Source: Halanaerobium polyolivorans (GTDB taxonomy: Bacteria > Bacillota > Halanaerobiia > Halanaerobiales > Halanaerobiaceae). Taken from it: DNA of 64,000 nucleotides. Of this stretch, positions 8,412-17,342 are shown in pieces (the stretch's first letter is position 1; each line of letters starts with the position of its first letter). The stretch is taken from assembly GCF_020711195.1 (NCBI RefSeq), contig NZ_JAJFAT010000004.1:62001-126000 (forward strand). The letters run 5' to 3'. The position numbers and the translations under genes are program-made. Below the pieces are notes generated by a model. That model made no database searches. It saw only the letters and a program-made list of their open reading frames with translations, and was not told the origin of the DNA.

Positions 8412-9536
8412 TTATTCAGCTTTTTGCATCATAAAGTCCTGATGACCGATCACAACCTTATAATAACCAGCCAACTCTTTATTTAAGCTGGGATCAGGAG
8501 TATCTATCAGCAGTGGTCCATTTAAAGCACTCAACTTATTTCTTGTTGCAGCAACAATGATATTTTTTTTACCAACTTTGTTTAATACTTTTTCACTGAA
8601 CTGCTGATTACCTCTACCAAAGATATATCCCTGGCCCCCAATTGCAGTTACAATTATCTTAGCTTTTGAGTATTTTTTTAATAGCTGCAAAATATCTGCT
8701 TCTCTAAGATCAAGTCCTATTAATTCCTTATTTGCAACTGCATCAACTCCTAAAAGTGAATAATCTAAATTGAGTTTCTGCATAATAGGTCTGGTTGTAG
8801 TACCAGGGCCAACTAAATAAAGACAGTCTTTTTCCATTACTTCTATTATACCAGCTGCAATTGCTTCTGCTGCTCTTTCTTCACTATCTGCACTACCTGA
8901 TTTTAAGTTCTGTCTTAGTCTTCTTTCTACAGGAACCTTTAAATATCCGTAGAGTTTAGCAGTTACCCTACCTTTTCTAAATTCTTTTTCATCAATATCC
9001 ATAACCTCTGCTTCTTCAGTAGCAGAAATCTGCCCCTTTATAAAGCGAGCTGCAATAATACCTGCATTTTGGGGAGTTGTAGCATAAACTGCAGAATGAA
9101 TTTTTACTCCTGCAGGAATACCAAGGGCAGGTACTTCCAATTCTAAAGCATCATAGACATCTCTTGCAGTACCATCTCCCCCTGCAAAAAGCAGCAGATC
9201 TACCTTGTGTTCTTCTTTCATCAATCTGGCCGCCCTTTTGGTATCTTCTGCAGTGGTATTGTTTTTTTCTATAGAGCCAATTACTTGATAGTTGAGTCCC
9301 GATTTTTTAAGCAGCTCCTCCCCCATTAAATGGGGGAAGGTTATCAGCTTTATTTGATCAGCTTCTTTTAATTCTGTTTTAAGACTTTCTAAAGCCATTT
9401 CTGCTTTTTGGGGTGATTCCTGTTCAGCTCCAAGTTCTTTAGCTTTTTCTACAATATTTTCTCCATCTGTTCCTTTAAGGGCGACTTTGCCGCCCATTCC
9501 GGCAATAGGATTTACTATAAACCCCACTTTTTTCAT
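8412..9536 (-). CDS. ATP-NAD kinase-like / AcoX-type protein (COG3199)
   Basis: 374 aa. The N-terminus VGFIVNPIAGMGGKVALKGTDG and the diacylglycerol/NAD-kinase type nucleotide motif FAGGDGTARDV, followed by LGIPAGVKIHSAVYATTP, place it in the COG3199 family of predicted ATP-NAD kinases. The physiological substrate is not established for the family, so NAD kinase activity is inferred from the fold. It follows gcvPB by 28 bases and is the last gene before a strong terminator, so it is co-transcribed with the glycine decarboxylase subunits, an association I recall in other Firmicutes. It starts at an ATG. Confidence 0.8.
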   Translation of the reverse strand: MKKVGFIVNPIAGMGGKVALKGTDGENIVEKAKELGAEQESPQKAEMALESLKTELKEADQIKLITFPHLMGEELLKKSGLNYQVIGSIEKNNTTAEDTKRAARLMKEEHKVDLLLFAGGDGTARDVYDALELEVPALGIPAGVKIHSAVYATTPQNAGIIAARFIKGQISATEEAEVMDIDEKEFRKGRVTAKLYGYLKVPVERRLRQNLKSGSADSEERAAEAIAAGIIEVMEKDCLYLVGPGTTTRPIMQKLNLDYSLLGVDAVANKELIGLDLREADILQLLKKYSKAKIIVTAIGGQGYIFGRGNQQFSEKVLNKVGKKNIIVAATRNKLSALNGPLLIDTPDPSLNKELAGYYKVVIGHQDFMMQKAE

Positions 9537-9564
9537 ATATTACACCATCCATTCTTTATTATGA

Positions 9565-11139
9565 TTAATCAGCATGAATTTTATCTTTTTTCTTCTGATA
9601 TGCTCTCCAGGTTAAAGCCCATCTTTCTGGATCATCAAGCATATTATCATCTTTTCTTTTCCTGGATGCTGCTTTATGCGGAGCATTTTTAACCATTTCT
9701 GGATCTTGATATGCTTCTTCAGCAATTCTTTTTAAAACTTTAATATATTCATCAAGATCATCTTTAGAATAACTCTCACATGGTTCAAGTGTCATTGGTT
9801 CTGGAATTAACCATGGTTCATGACTTGTCCAATAATGCTGAATACCATAGTCTGCTATTCTTCTCTCAATAGCAAGTGTATCAACTCCTGTATCATCTGT
9901 CAGTTCTTTCCAGGTATATCTTACCTGTTCCTGACGGATTAAACCATTATCAGGATAACAGTAGGATAAACCTTTAACTTCTTCAACCAGATTTCTATAA
10001 AGATAATTGTTGTTTATTACTGATATGTCTGCTGTTTCTCTTAAACCTTCTTCTCCCATCGCCATTACCCAGGCATAGGCTCTGACTATTACACCTGCAG
10101 TACCATAAAAATCTCTAACCTTACCAATACTGTGGGGACGATCATAATCAGGATAATATTTATCACCATCATGCTCAACAGTTGGAACAGGTAGATATTT
10201 AGCCAGTTTTTGCTTACAGCAAAAGGCTCCATTACCAGGGCCTGAACCTCCATGGGGGGTTCCAAATGTTTTATGGACATTAAAGTGACACATATCAAAT
10301 CCAGCCTCTTTAGCTCTGGCAACACCTAAAAATGCATTGGCATTTGCCTGATCATAAAAACAGAGGCCACCAACTTCATGGACTATTTCTACAAATTTAT
10401 CTACCTTTGGATTATAGAGACCAATATCTTCAGGGTTAGTCATAAATATTGCAGCAGTTCTTTCGGAAACAGCTTCTTTTAGAGCTTCGATATCTGGTAA
10501 CCCCTGTTCATCTGGCTGCAGAGTTATTACCTTAAAGCCAGCTGTTTTTGGGGTAGCTGCATCACAGGGATGAGAGAAAATTGTTGTAATAATCTCATCT
10601 CTCTGCTCAAGCTCACCTTTTTCTTCCCAATATTTTCTTACAATAGAGGCAGCTGTATAAACAGCATGGTTTCCACCCCCAGGTTGTAAGGTGGCTTTAT
10701 CAAGACCCGAAACTTCTTTAACTATATTTTCGAATTCTGAATATATTTCTAAAATACCCTGTACAGTTTCTTCACTCTGCTCTGGATGCAGCAGTGAAAA
10801 ATCAGTGTTTTCTACCAGTTCTTCATTAATCCTTGGATTATATTTCATAGTACAGGTTCCTTCACTAATATCATTTGTTAGATTAGAGCCCATTGTTTCC
10901 TGAGCTAAATGGGTCCAGTGCATTAAAACATGTTTTTGTGAAACCTCAGGTAAATTTGGCTCTTCTTTTCTTCTCAAACTGGCTGGTATTTTGGCTAGTA
11001 CATCTCCAGCCCTATCCTTTATTTTTTGATCTGGTTCAGGGACAAGAATTCCCCTGACACCAGGAGTAGACATCTCATAGATTATCGGTTCATCCCAATC
11101 TGCCTGATGAAAGTTTTCTCTAAAAATTGTTTTTCCCAC
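9565..11139 (-). CDS. gcvPB: Glycine dehydrogenase (decarboxylating) subunit 2
   Basis: 524-aa C-terminal half of the P-protein of the glycine cleavage system. It carries the pyridoxal-phosphate lysine in NVHKTFGTPHGG, the glycine-rich LQPGGGNHAVYTAA and a GSGPGNGAF loop. With GcvPA it decarboxylates glycine and transfers the aminomethyl group to lipoyl-GcvH. It starts at GTG (11137-11139) with AAGGAGG 7 nt upstream. The gap to gcvPA is 21 bases. It has an acidic/basic C-terminal extension (KKKDKIHAD). Neither gcvT nor gcvH is in the neighbourhood; lpd is present but about 4 kb away in another operon. Confidence 0.95.
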   Translation of the reverse strand: MGKTIFRENFHQADWDEPIIYEMSTPGVRGILVPEPDQKIKDRAGDVLAKIPASLRRKEEPNLPEVSQKHVLMHWTHLAQETMGSNLTNDISEGTCTMKYNPRINEELVENTDFSLLHPEQSEETVQGILEIYSEFENIVKEVSGLDKATLQPGGGNHAVYTAASIVRKYWEEKGELEQRDEIITTIFSHPCDAATPKTAGFKVITLQPDEQGLPDIEALKEAVSERTAAIFMTNPEDIGLYNPKVDKFVEIVHEVGGLCFYDQANANAFLGVARAKEAGFDMCHFNVHKTFGTPHGGSGPGNGAFCCKQKLAKYLPVPTVEHDGDKYYPDYDRPHSIGKVRDFYGTAGVIVRAYAWVMAMGEEGLRETADISVINNNYLYRNLVEEVKGLSYCYPDNGLIRQEQVRYTWKELTDDTGVDTLAIERRIADYGIQHYWTSHEPWLIPEPMTLEPCESYSKDDLDEYIKVLKRIAEEAYQDPEMVKNAPHKAASRKRKDDNMLDDPERWALTWRAYQKKKDKIHAD

Positions 11140-11160
11140 TTTTCTTCCTCCTTCATTGAC

Positions 11161-12552
11161 TTAATATTTTTCGATAATCATTTCTATACTATTGATCAGC
11201 TTGTTAATATCATATCTGTCGTGTACTTCTGTAAAGCAAAAGAGGGCACAATTTTGATACTCTTCCATTTTTTCTCCAAGCTCAATTCCCCCAAAAATAT
11301 TTTCTTCTTCAAGCAGCTGATTTATTTCTTTAACACTTTTACTGCAGCCGGAAAAATCAACCACAAATTCTTTAAATGAAGGAGTTTGGATGGGGATTGA
11401 AACACCTTCTAGCTCGGCAAATTTTTCTTTAGCATATTCACAGCGCTGCATAATTCCTTCCCCAAGTTCAATTAAACCTTTTGGTCCGATAAGAGCTAAA
11501 TAAACCCCTGCAATTATCCCATAAAGAGCAGTACTTGTTCCAATAAAGTCTTTACCTTTTTCACGCTGAGCATAAGAAGTCCTTTCAAAGGCCACATGAC
11601 CAAAGCCATATTCGCCTTCTTCAACAGTAGGTGTAATACCAAAGAGTAGGGATGGATATTCTCCAACATATTTTTCCTCATCTGGAGAAGCTATAAAGCC
11701 TGATAGGGCTCCTCCCCACTTCATATTTAAACCAAATGGTTGTAGTTCTCCACAAACTATGTCTGCCCCATAGTTTGCAGGTGCTTCTAATACACCAAGT
11801 GAGCTGGGGTCTACTCCCACAATAAACTCTGCTCCATACTGATGAGCAAGCTCTCCGATCTTTTCTGCCTCAAGTTCTAAATAACCAAGATAATTAGGAT
11901 TTTCAATATAAACCGAACTTACTTTTTCAGATAATTTTGCCTTTAAATCATCCAGCTCGATTAAAGCAGTTTCTTGATCAAAATCTATTTCTGTTACCTT
12001 AATATCAGGCTTACAGTAATTTAAAACCACTTTTTTGCGGCTGGGACTCATTGAAGCAGGTATTAAGACCTCTTTGCGACCATTAATCCGGGCAGCCATT
12101 CTGATACTTCTCACAATTGCATTAGACCAGTCATAGGTAGGAGTATTTACAGCATCCATCTCAACTAATTCACCGATCATACTGGCAGTTTCAAATAAGG
12201 CCTGAAATTTGCCGTGGTCTGCATAAGCATCACCCACATAAGCAGTTAAAAATTCATCTCGACCAGCTATAGTTCTACAAACAGAAGGAACATAATGCTG
12301 CCAGACTCCTCCCCCTTTAAAATTCAAATTATCTTGAGCACTTTTGTTTTTACTTAATATTCTTTCAACATGTTTTTTAAGCTCATATTCTGATAATTTA
12401 GGCTCAGGGATATTTAATTTACCATCAAATCTGAGATGATCAGGAATTTCTTTGAAAATGTCTTCTACATCTGAAATGCCGATGTCTTCTAAAAGTTCTG
12501 CTTTAATTTCCTCAACTGAATTTGGTATATATGGAAACGCTCTTTTAGCCAA
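11161..12552 (-). CDS. gcvPA: Glycine dehydrogenase (decarboxylating) subunit 1
   Basis: 463-aa N-terminal half of the split P-protein. It has the typical opening AFPYIPNSVEEIKAELL, GGGVWQHYVPSVCRTI, and GELQPFGLNMKWGGALSGF. I place the start at the TTG at 12550-12552: GGGGAGG lies 8 nt upstream, and the protein then begins one residue ahead of the conserved RAFPYIPN region. A more distal TTG (12591) has no Shine-Dalgarno and adds 13 unconserved residues. It is the first gene of a gcvPA-gcvPB-COG3199 operon. I looked for a glycine riboswitch in the 87 bases upstream and saw none. Confidence 0.95.
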   Translation of the reverse strand: MAKRAFPYIPNSVEEIKAELLEDIGISDVEDIFKEIPDHLRFDGKLNIPEPKLSEYELKKHVERILSKNKSAQDNLNFKGGGVWQHYVPSVCRTIAGRDEFLTAYVGDAYADHGKFQALFETASMIGELVEMDAVNTPTYDWSNAIVRSIRMAARINGRKEVLIPASMSPSRKKVVLNYCKPDIKVTEIDFDQETALIELDDLKAKLSEKVSSVYIENPNYLGYLELEAEKIGELAHQYGAEFIVGVDPSSLGVLEAPANYGADIVCGELQPFGLNMKWGGALSGFIASPDEEKYVGEYPSLLFGITPTVEEGEYGFGHVAFERTSYAQREKGKDFIGTSTALYGIIAGVYLALIGPKGLIELGEGIMQRCEYAKEKFAELEGVSIPIQTPSFKEFVVDFSGCSKSVKEINQLLEEENIFGGIELGEKMEEYQNCALFCFTEVHDRYDINKLINSIEMIIEKY

Positions 12553-12639
12553 TTTCTTTTCCTCCCCTTTAATATTATTGTCAATTTGCAATTAGCAAAG
12601 TTTAAACTCCAGCGACCCTATAGTCACCCCCTTAAAAAT

Positions 12640-13362
12640 TTAATAGTCTGCCACAATTTCTACCTTTGCTCCCAAAAAGTCAGCAATCTCTTCTAGCCTA
12701 CTTCTACTCATCTTTTCCAGCCATTTTTCTGCTCCCGGTCTGGCCAGACTGTTTAACTGTATTTTATCAGGCTTAATTGTCTTAACAGCTTTTTTAAAAA
12801 GCTCTAGTTCTTCTTGATGATCATTAATACCGGGCAGCAAAAATATTTCCAACCACATCTCGGCAGCTAGTTCTTGTTTAGCTTTGGCTAAATTTTCAAT
12901 AATCTGCTCAATTTTAATATTTTTATAGGGGCGGTTAATTTTTTTAAAAGTACTTTCTGAAACTGCATCTAAAGAAGGCACAATCAAATCTAAATTCTTA
13001 AGCTCAGTCAATATTTCTGCAGTAATTAAAGAACTATTTGTCAGTAGAGCCTGTTTGTATTGAGGAAAATTTTCCTGTAGATAAGCAGAAATCTGGCCAA
13101 ATTGTTTATGTAATAATGGCTCTCCGCAGCCGGAAAAACTGATATAATTTAGTTCTGGCCTGTCAGCTAAAAAACTGCTTAATTCTGCTGTTAACTCTTC
13201 AGTTGGAACATATTCTTTTCTCTCAACCGTAAGCTGATCGGTTCTACCCCTCTCACAGTATACACAGTTAAAAGAACAAATCTTAGCCCCTAATAAATCT
13301 ACGCCCAATGATTTACCCAATCTCCTGGAATTAACCGGACCATAAATATGTTGATAAGCCAT
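12640..13362 (-). CDS. Radical SAM protein, COG0731 type
   Basis: About 240 aa. The N-terminus YGPVNSRRLGKSLGVDLL is followed by the cluster motif C-x3-C-x2-C in KICSFNCVYCERGRT and the glycine-rich FSGCGEPLLH. This is the COG0731 family (relatives of wyosine-pathway TYW1-like and other uncharacterised radical SAM enzymes). No methyltransferase or flavodoxin domain is attached, and the substrate is unknown. I chose the ATG at 13362, which has AGGGGG 6 nt upstream; the in-frame ATG at 13383 lacks a ribosome site. It sits alone between the encapsulin operon terminator and gcvPA, and a wyosine role is unlikely in a bacterium. Confidence 0.8.
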   Translation of the reverse strand: MAYQHIYGPVNSRRLGKSLGVDLLGAKICSFNCVYCERGRTDQLTVERKEYVPTEELTAELSSFLADRPELNYISFSGCGEPLLHKQFGQISAYLQENFPQYKQALLTNSSLITAEILTELKNLDLIVPSLDAVSESTFKKINRPYKNIKIEQIIENLAKAKQELAAEMWLEIFLLPGINDHQEELELFKKAVKTIKPDKIQLNSLARPGAEKWLEKMSRSRLEEIADFLGAKVEIVADY

Positions 13363-13424
13363 TAAGATCCCCCTGTCTATCATCCCATTTTTTTAAATTA
13401 TGAATTTTCTGATTTTTTCTCAAA

Positions 13425-13458
13425 TAAAGAAAAAACCGCCTCCATTAAAGCAGACGGT
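13425..13458 (-). terminator. Rho-independent terminator of the encapsulin operon
   Basis: A stem ACCGTCT / AGGCGGT (one G-U pair, 13435-13441 with 13452-13458) is followed on the minus strand by TTTTTTCTTT. It lies 30 bases past the encapsulin stop. Confidence 0.8.
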
Positions 13459-13487
13459 ATCATTTTATTTCATATTACAGGGTAGCT

Positions 13488-14288
13488 TTATTTTAGTACA
13501 ACTGCAGCCTCAGGTCCATTTACTCTAAAGGTAAATGTTTCCAGGAAGAATAATTCTACTTTGTCACCTTTTCTTTCTCCAAAACCAAGTGAAATATCCT
13601 GGCCTACTGTTAATTCAAAATCTCCACCACGTTCGGTGATTAAGAGACCTCTATTAGCTAAGTCTGGCACATGAACTACACCAGCTTCAGCCATTTCCTG
13701 TACTTTTCGCTTAAGAGGATAGCCTTTATCATCTAGCTCATAAAGTAGAGAATAAAGTTCAGGTCCTAAAAGCAGACGCTTATGTCCGCCAACACTATTT
13801 TCCTCAAAAAGAGATAAGGCTTTAAGCAGACCAGAAATCAGTTCTTTTTCTCCACCTGATACACTAACTTCTTCATAATCTGAAGAATCGATAATTCCTT
13901 TAATATTGAGCTCTTCTAGACCATAAAAAATAGCTTTATTTTCTGCTTGAGCGATTTTAGAAGCTGCTTCCATTAAGGAATCTGTATCAACATCTTCTGC
14001 ACCTCTAGCTAAAGCTTCTATTTCACTTAATTCCATTTCAAAAGGAACTTTTAATTCCACCAAAGGTAGAACATCTCTAGTTGCATAGCTTACACCTTCA
14101 ACATCTTGAATACCAGCATCTGTAAAACGACCCGTATTAATTGAAGATAATTCTAGACCCTTAGGTCCGATAAAATCTACCTCAGATCTTGCTTTTAATT
14201 TCTGATTTAATACATCAGTTGCTTCTTCATCAAGAAAACTCCAGGCTTCATCAGAAAATGGTGCTTTTGAACGTTTTAAAATATCCAT
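13488..14288 (-). CDS. Encapsulin shell protein (family 1, linocin-M18-like)
   Basis: 266-aa HK97-fold shell protein that self-assembles into a hollow nanocompartment. The N-terminus is the classical DILKRSKAPFSDEAWSFLD, followed by FIGPKGLELSSINTGR. The C-terminal LGFGERKGDKVELFFLETFTF is also typical. The length matches family 1 encapsulins. It begins one base after the stop of the encapsulated ferritin gene (14289), so the two are coupled, and a terminator follows. The context fixes the cargo: an iron-oxidising EncFtn protein. Very confident. Confidence 0.95.
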   Translation of the reverse strand: MDILKRSKAPFSDEAWSFLDEEATDVLNQKLKARSEVDFIGPKGLELSSINTGRFTDAGIQDVEGVSYATRDVLPLVELKVPFEMELSEIEALARGAEDVDTDSLMEAASKIAQAENKAIFYGLEELNIKGIIDSSDYEEVSVSGGEKELISGLLKALSLFEENSVGGHKRLLLGPELYSLLYELDDKGYPLKRKVQEMAEAGVVHVPDLANRGLLITERGGDFELTVGQDISLGFGERKGDKVELFFLETFTFRVNGPEAAVVLK

Positions 14289-14660
14289 TTATTCTCCTCC
14301 TCTCATACTACCAAGGCCGAGTGAACCATTAGAATTAGAAGCAGGATTAGCTTCTTCTTCACCTTCAGCCATCTCATCTTCTTCTATTTCTGTTATCTTC
14401 GCATCTGTGAAAAGGAAAGTTCTAAGCATCTCATCCCAGACCTCACTGTTACGGCGCAGCCATTCTAATCCCATACATGCATGTTCAATTTCTTCATCAC
14501 GGTTATGGGCCACAATTGCCTCAACATCAGGATCATCAGTTGCTACTGCTCTCTGATTATACCAATCAACAGCTTCTAGTTCCTCAATTACACTCTTGAT
14601 TATCCGATGATAATCAATAGCTTCTGGGGTTAATTTGTCTTCTGGTTCATGATAACTCAT
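14289..14660 (-). CDS. Encapsulated ferritin-like protein (EncFtn) with encapsulin-targeting tail
   Basis: 123-aa cargo protein. It has the EncFtn two-helix core, VIEELEAVDWYNQR and AHNRDEEIEHACMGLEWLRR. Numbered from the chosen start, the ferroxidase residues known from the Rhodospirillum rubrum protein correspond to E27, E57 and H60, with entry-site glutamates E26 and E29; all are present. After an acidic, Asn/Ser-rich linker the last dozen residues (about 112-123) contain LGLGSMRGG, a good match to the LGIGSLKG-type encapsulin-loading peptide. I chose the ATG at 14660, preceded by AAAGGGTGG; the in-frame GTG at 14672 has no spaced ribosome site. It should oxidise Fe(II) and mineralise iron inside the shell. 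Confidence 0.93.
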   Translation of the reverse strand: MSYHEPEDKLTPEAIDYHRIIKSVIEELEAVDWYNQRAVATDDPDVEAIVAHNRDEEIEHACMGLEWLRRNSEVWDEMLRTFLFTDAKITEIEEDEMAEGEEEANPASNSNGSLGLGSMRGGE

Positions 14661-14725
14661 AAAATTGACCACCCTTTCTTTTTCTTCTTCTCTTTGATTT
14701 CAACTAGTTTTTAAACTCTATTTAA

Positions 14726-14774
14726 TGATAACAATTATCATATATATTATATATTTTTTTTGAGCCAATGTCAA
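14726..14774 (-). promoter_or_regulatory. Consensus sigma-A promoter overlapped by a Fur-like box (EncFtn-encapsulin operon)
   Basis: On the minus strand a perfect TTGACA (14769-14774), a 17-bp spacer and a perfect TATAAT (14746-14751) are followed at once by TGATAACAATTATCA (14726-14740). That sequence matches the 15-bp Fur consensus TGATAATnATTATCA at all but one position and covers the expected transcription start (about 14739). This suggests a very strong promoter repressed by a Fur-family regulator. Which member (Fur, PerR, Zur) cannot be read from the DNA; the G/C at the second and penultimate positions favours Fur over PerR. Confidence 0.75.
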
Positions 14775-14860
14775 ATAAATCTTAACAACTATATTAGTTA
14801 TCAATCCTGTTAAGTCGGGGATTAGAGCTGATTTGTTGTGATAAAATTAACGCTTCGTTT

Positions 14861-16258
14861 TTAGCTTGTAAAGTGGATAGCTCCAGCTTTTAAATCTAAG
14901 GCCGCTTCATGAATAACCTCTGCTGTTGTTGGATGGGCATGGATTGTTTCTATTAAATCTTCAGCTTTTAGTCCCAGCCTAACTGCCAGAGTTAATTCTG
15001 CGATTAGATCACTTGCTTCTATACCCATAATCGCTCCTCCAATTATCTTTTCTGTCTCTGTTTCTGCTATTATTTTAACCATACCTTCTCTTTCTCCCAT
15101 CGCCATAACCTTACCACTAGCTGCAAAGGGGAAGGTCCCCACTTTATAATCGATTCCCTTTTCTTCTGCTTCTGCTTCTGTTAAACCTACTGTTCCTATC
15201 TCAGGTGAGGTAAAAATCGCACCTGGAACTGCATCATAATTCATCTCTTTATCATGACCCATAATATTCTCTACTGCTATTACTCCCTGATGAGAGGCCA
15301 CATGTGCTAAAAGCACCTTATCTGTTACATCACCAACTGCATAAATACCTTCTACATTAGTCTCTAACTTATTGTTTACAACTATGGCTCCTCTTTTTTC
15401 TGAAATCTTTAGCCCTGCATTAGCAGTTTTTAAACCTTCATGATAAGGCCTGCGTCCAACTGCCATTAAAACCTTCTCACCCTCTACACTCTTTGCCTTG
15501 CCTTTTTGCTCAAAAACTACCTCATAACCTGCAGCTGTCTCTTTGATTTCTTTAACCTCTGCTCCTGTTTTAACACTTATCTTTCTTCTTCTAGCTGAAC
15601 GGTTTAATTCCTTAGCAATATCTGCATCTACTCCAGTTACAAGCTGATCTAAATATTCTACTACAGTTACATCAACTCCAAAGTTTTGAAAGATAAAGGC
15701 AAACTCCATCCCGATGATTCCTCCCCCAACAATGATCATCGATTCGGGCAGCTCTTTTAAATCAAGTACATCTCTGCTGCTTAAGATTCCGGCTAAATCG
15801 GCACCAGGTATCGGCAGTTTTGAAGGTACAGAACCTGTTGCTATGATAATATTATCTGCCTCTAAAGCTAGGGTTTTTTGGCCAACAACCTTTAAGTAGT
15901 TTTTATCGATAAAAGAAGCCTCACCTTCTATTCTCTCAACCCCATTTTTTTTAAGTAAATGATCTATACCTCCAACCAGCCTTTTAACTATTTTATCTTT
16001 TCTTTTAACAACAGCAGGAAAGTCAACTTCTGCTCCCTCTACTTTGATCCCAAAGTTTTGAGCTTCTTTGATATCTGCAAAAAGCTCTGCTGATCTGACA
16101 AAGGCTTTAGTGGGAATACATCCCCAGTTTAAACAGGTACCTCCTAAAACCTCTTTTTCTATTAAGGCGGTCTTAGCTCCCATCTGTCCAGCTCTAATAG
16201 CAGCTACATATCCTCCAGGTCCACTTCCAACAATTGCAATCTCATATTTTTCAGCCAT
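14861..16258 (-). CDS. lpd: Dihydrolipoyl dehydrogenase
   Basis: 465-aa FAD disulfide reductase that reoxidises dihydrolipoyl groups of GcvH or a 2-oxoacid dehydrogenase with NAD. It shows the N-terminal FAD motif VGSGPGGYVAAIRAGQ, the redox pair in GGTCLNWGCIPTKA (about C42/C47), an NAD motif GGGIIGMEFA, and the C-terminal catalytic HAHPTTAEVIHEA. Length is normal and there is no fused lipoyl domain. It is the last gene of the long operon running from 22757 and lies 22 bases after the DUF2156 gene. With GcvPA/PB in the window, the glycine cleavage system is its most likely partner. Confidence 0.95.
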   Translation of the reverse strand: MAEKYEIAIVGSGPGGYVAAIRAGQMGAKTALIEKEVLGGTCLNWGCIPTKAFVRSAELFADIKEAQNFGIKVEGAEVDFPAVVKRKDKIVKRLVGGIDHLLKKNGVERIEGEASFIDKNYLKVVGQKTLALEADNIIIATGSVPSKLPIPGADLAGILSSRDVLDLKELPESMIIVGGGIIGMEFAFIFQNFGVDVTVVEYLDQLVTGVDADIAKELNRSARRRKISVKTGAEVKEIKETAAGYEVVFEQKGKAKSVEGEKVLMAVGRRPYHEGLKTANAGLKISEKRGAIVVNNKLETNVEGIYAVGDVTDKVLLAHVASHQGVIAVENIMGHDKEMNYDAVPGAIFTSPEIGTVGLTEAEAEEKGIDYKVGTFPFAASGKVMAMGEREGMVKIIAETETEKIIGGAIMGIEASDLIAELTLAVRLGLKAEDLIETIHAHPTTAEVIHEAALDLKAGAIHFTS

Positions 16259-16280
16259 TTTTTCAACTCCTCTGTGTATT

Positions 16281-17321
16281 TTATTTAGTTACAATGCCTT
16301 TTTTAAGCATTTCTAATATATAATTTTTTAATAGCTTTGGTTTTTTTACCTTTAATAAAGCATAAGCATGCTGGGGAGTAAATCTCCCGGGATAATAGAC
16401 TAGATACCTTGCTTCCCAGTCAGTTGGAGCATATTTCTTTTTAGCATGATAAAGGTTTTTAAAGCCGTAAAAATAATTCATATTTTCATAGATATATTCA
16501 AAAATTCTGGTTGTTAATTTCTTTTTTATATCTTCTTCTCTCACATTTACTAGGGGAACAAGTCCTAAACTTCCCCATTCTGCTCCTTCTGATTTAAAAA
16601 TCATAAAAGCTTCATAAATTATTTTTTCTATTACTCCTTGTGGGGCATCTGGAAGCCGCCTGGTAACTTCAGCTAGATAGCCATTTTTGTCAGCATATGG
16701 AGTGAAAACAACAAAAGCCAGTAATTTTCCAGCCTTATCATTTGCTATAAAATATCTTCTCTCAAATGGGTCTTCAAGCCCAATTCCACCCAGACTAAAT
16801 TTTATTTCTCCACCCTTTTTCATCTTGAACCATTTTTCAGATAGCTCTAAAATTTCATTTTCTAGTTCAAAATCTCTTTTTTCTTTGGGCTTGTATTCAC
16901 TGACCTCAATTCCTGCTTTATTAGCATGATTAATTGCAGCTCTAACCTTTGCCACTTTTCCACCTTTAAGATCATATTCTGCCAATTTAAAAAGAGCTTC
17001 TTCTCCATATTTGACACTTTCAAAATTAAAGCTTTTATATAATTCTAAAAATTTTTCTGTTGTATTTAAAAAAAGCAGTGAATAGCCTTTCTGCTTAGAA
17101 AAAGCGAAAAATTCCGACAAAAATTCTGCCGCATCCTCATCAGCCGCTATTATATCACCAGAAATTACTGCCACATCACCAACAACCGCATAAGCAAGAA
17201 CACCATCTACATTCTCAGCAAAAAAATGTTTTTTATCACTTTCTAAAACATGATAAGAGATAGGGTTTTGCCCATATCTACTCACAATCTCATATAAATA
17301 TTCTTTTCTCTTCTCATCCAT
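16281..17321 (-). CDS. DUF2156 / phosphatidylglycerol lysyltransferase C-terminal-like protein (soluble)
   Basis: 346 aa, related to the cytosolic GNAT-fold domain of MprF-type aminoacyl-phosphatidylglycerol synthases (opening YGQNPISYHVL, then FAENVDGVLAYAVVGDVAVISGD, later GSLGLVPLVNV). Unlike MprF, it has no membrane-spanning segments; the chain is hydrophilic throughout. Related soluble proteins are widespread in Firmicutes and their acceptor is not known. It sits between the ABC transporter ATPase gene and lpd in the same operon, with gaps of about 21 bases on either side. An aminoacyl-tRNA-dependent transferase or another acyltransferase are both possible. Confidence 0.75.
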   Translation of the reverse strand: MDEKRKEYLYEIVSRYGQNPISYHVLESDKKHFFAENVDGVLAYAVVGDVAVISGDIIAADEDAAEFLSEFFAFSKQKGYSLLFLNTTEKFLELYKSFNFESVKYGEEALFKLAEYDLKGGKVAKVRAAINHANKAGIEVSEYKPKEKRDFELENEILELSEKWFKMKKGGEIKFSLGGIGLEDPFERRYFIANDKAGKLLAFVVFTPYADKNGYLAEVTRRLPDAPQGVIEKIIYEAFMIFKSEGAEWGSLGLVPLVNVREEDIKKKLTTRIFEYIYENMNYFYGFKNLYHAKKKYAPTDWEARYLVYYPGRFTPQHAYALLKVKKPKLLKNYILEMLKKGIVTK

Positions 17322-17342
17322 TTTTGCACATCCCTACAGTTT

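Noticed and set aside
12553-12639. Glycine riboswitch upstream of gcvPA
   Set aside because: The gap is only 87 bases and lacks the GGAGAG/ACCGAAG-type conserved core; only a short GTGAC/GTCGC hairpin is present.
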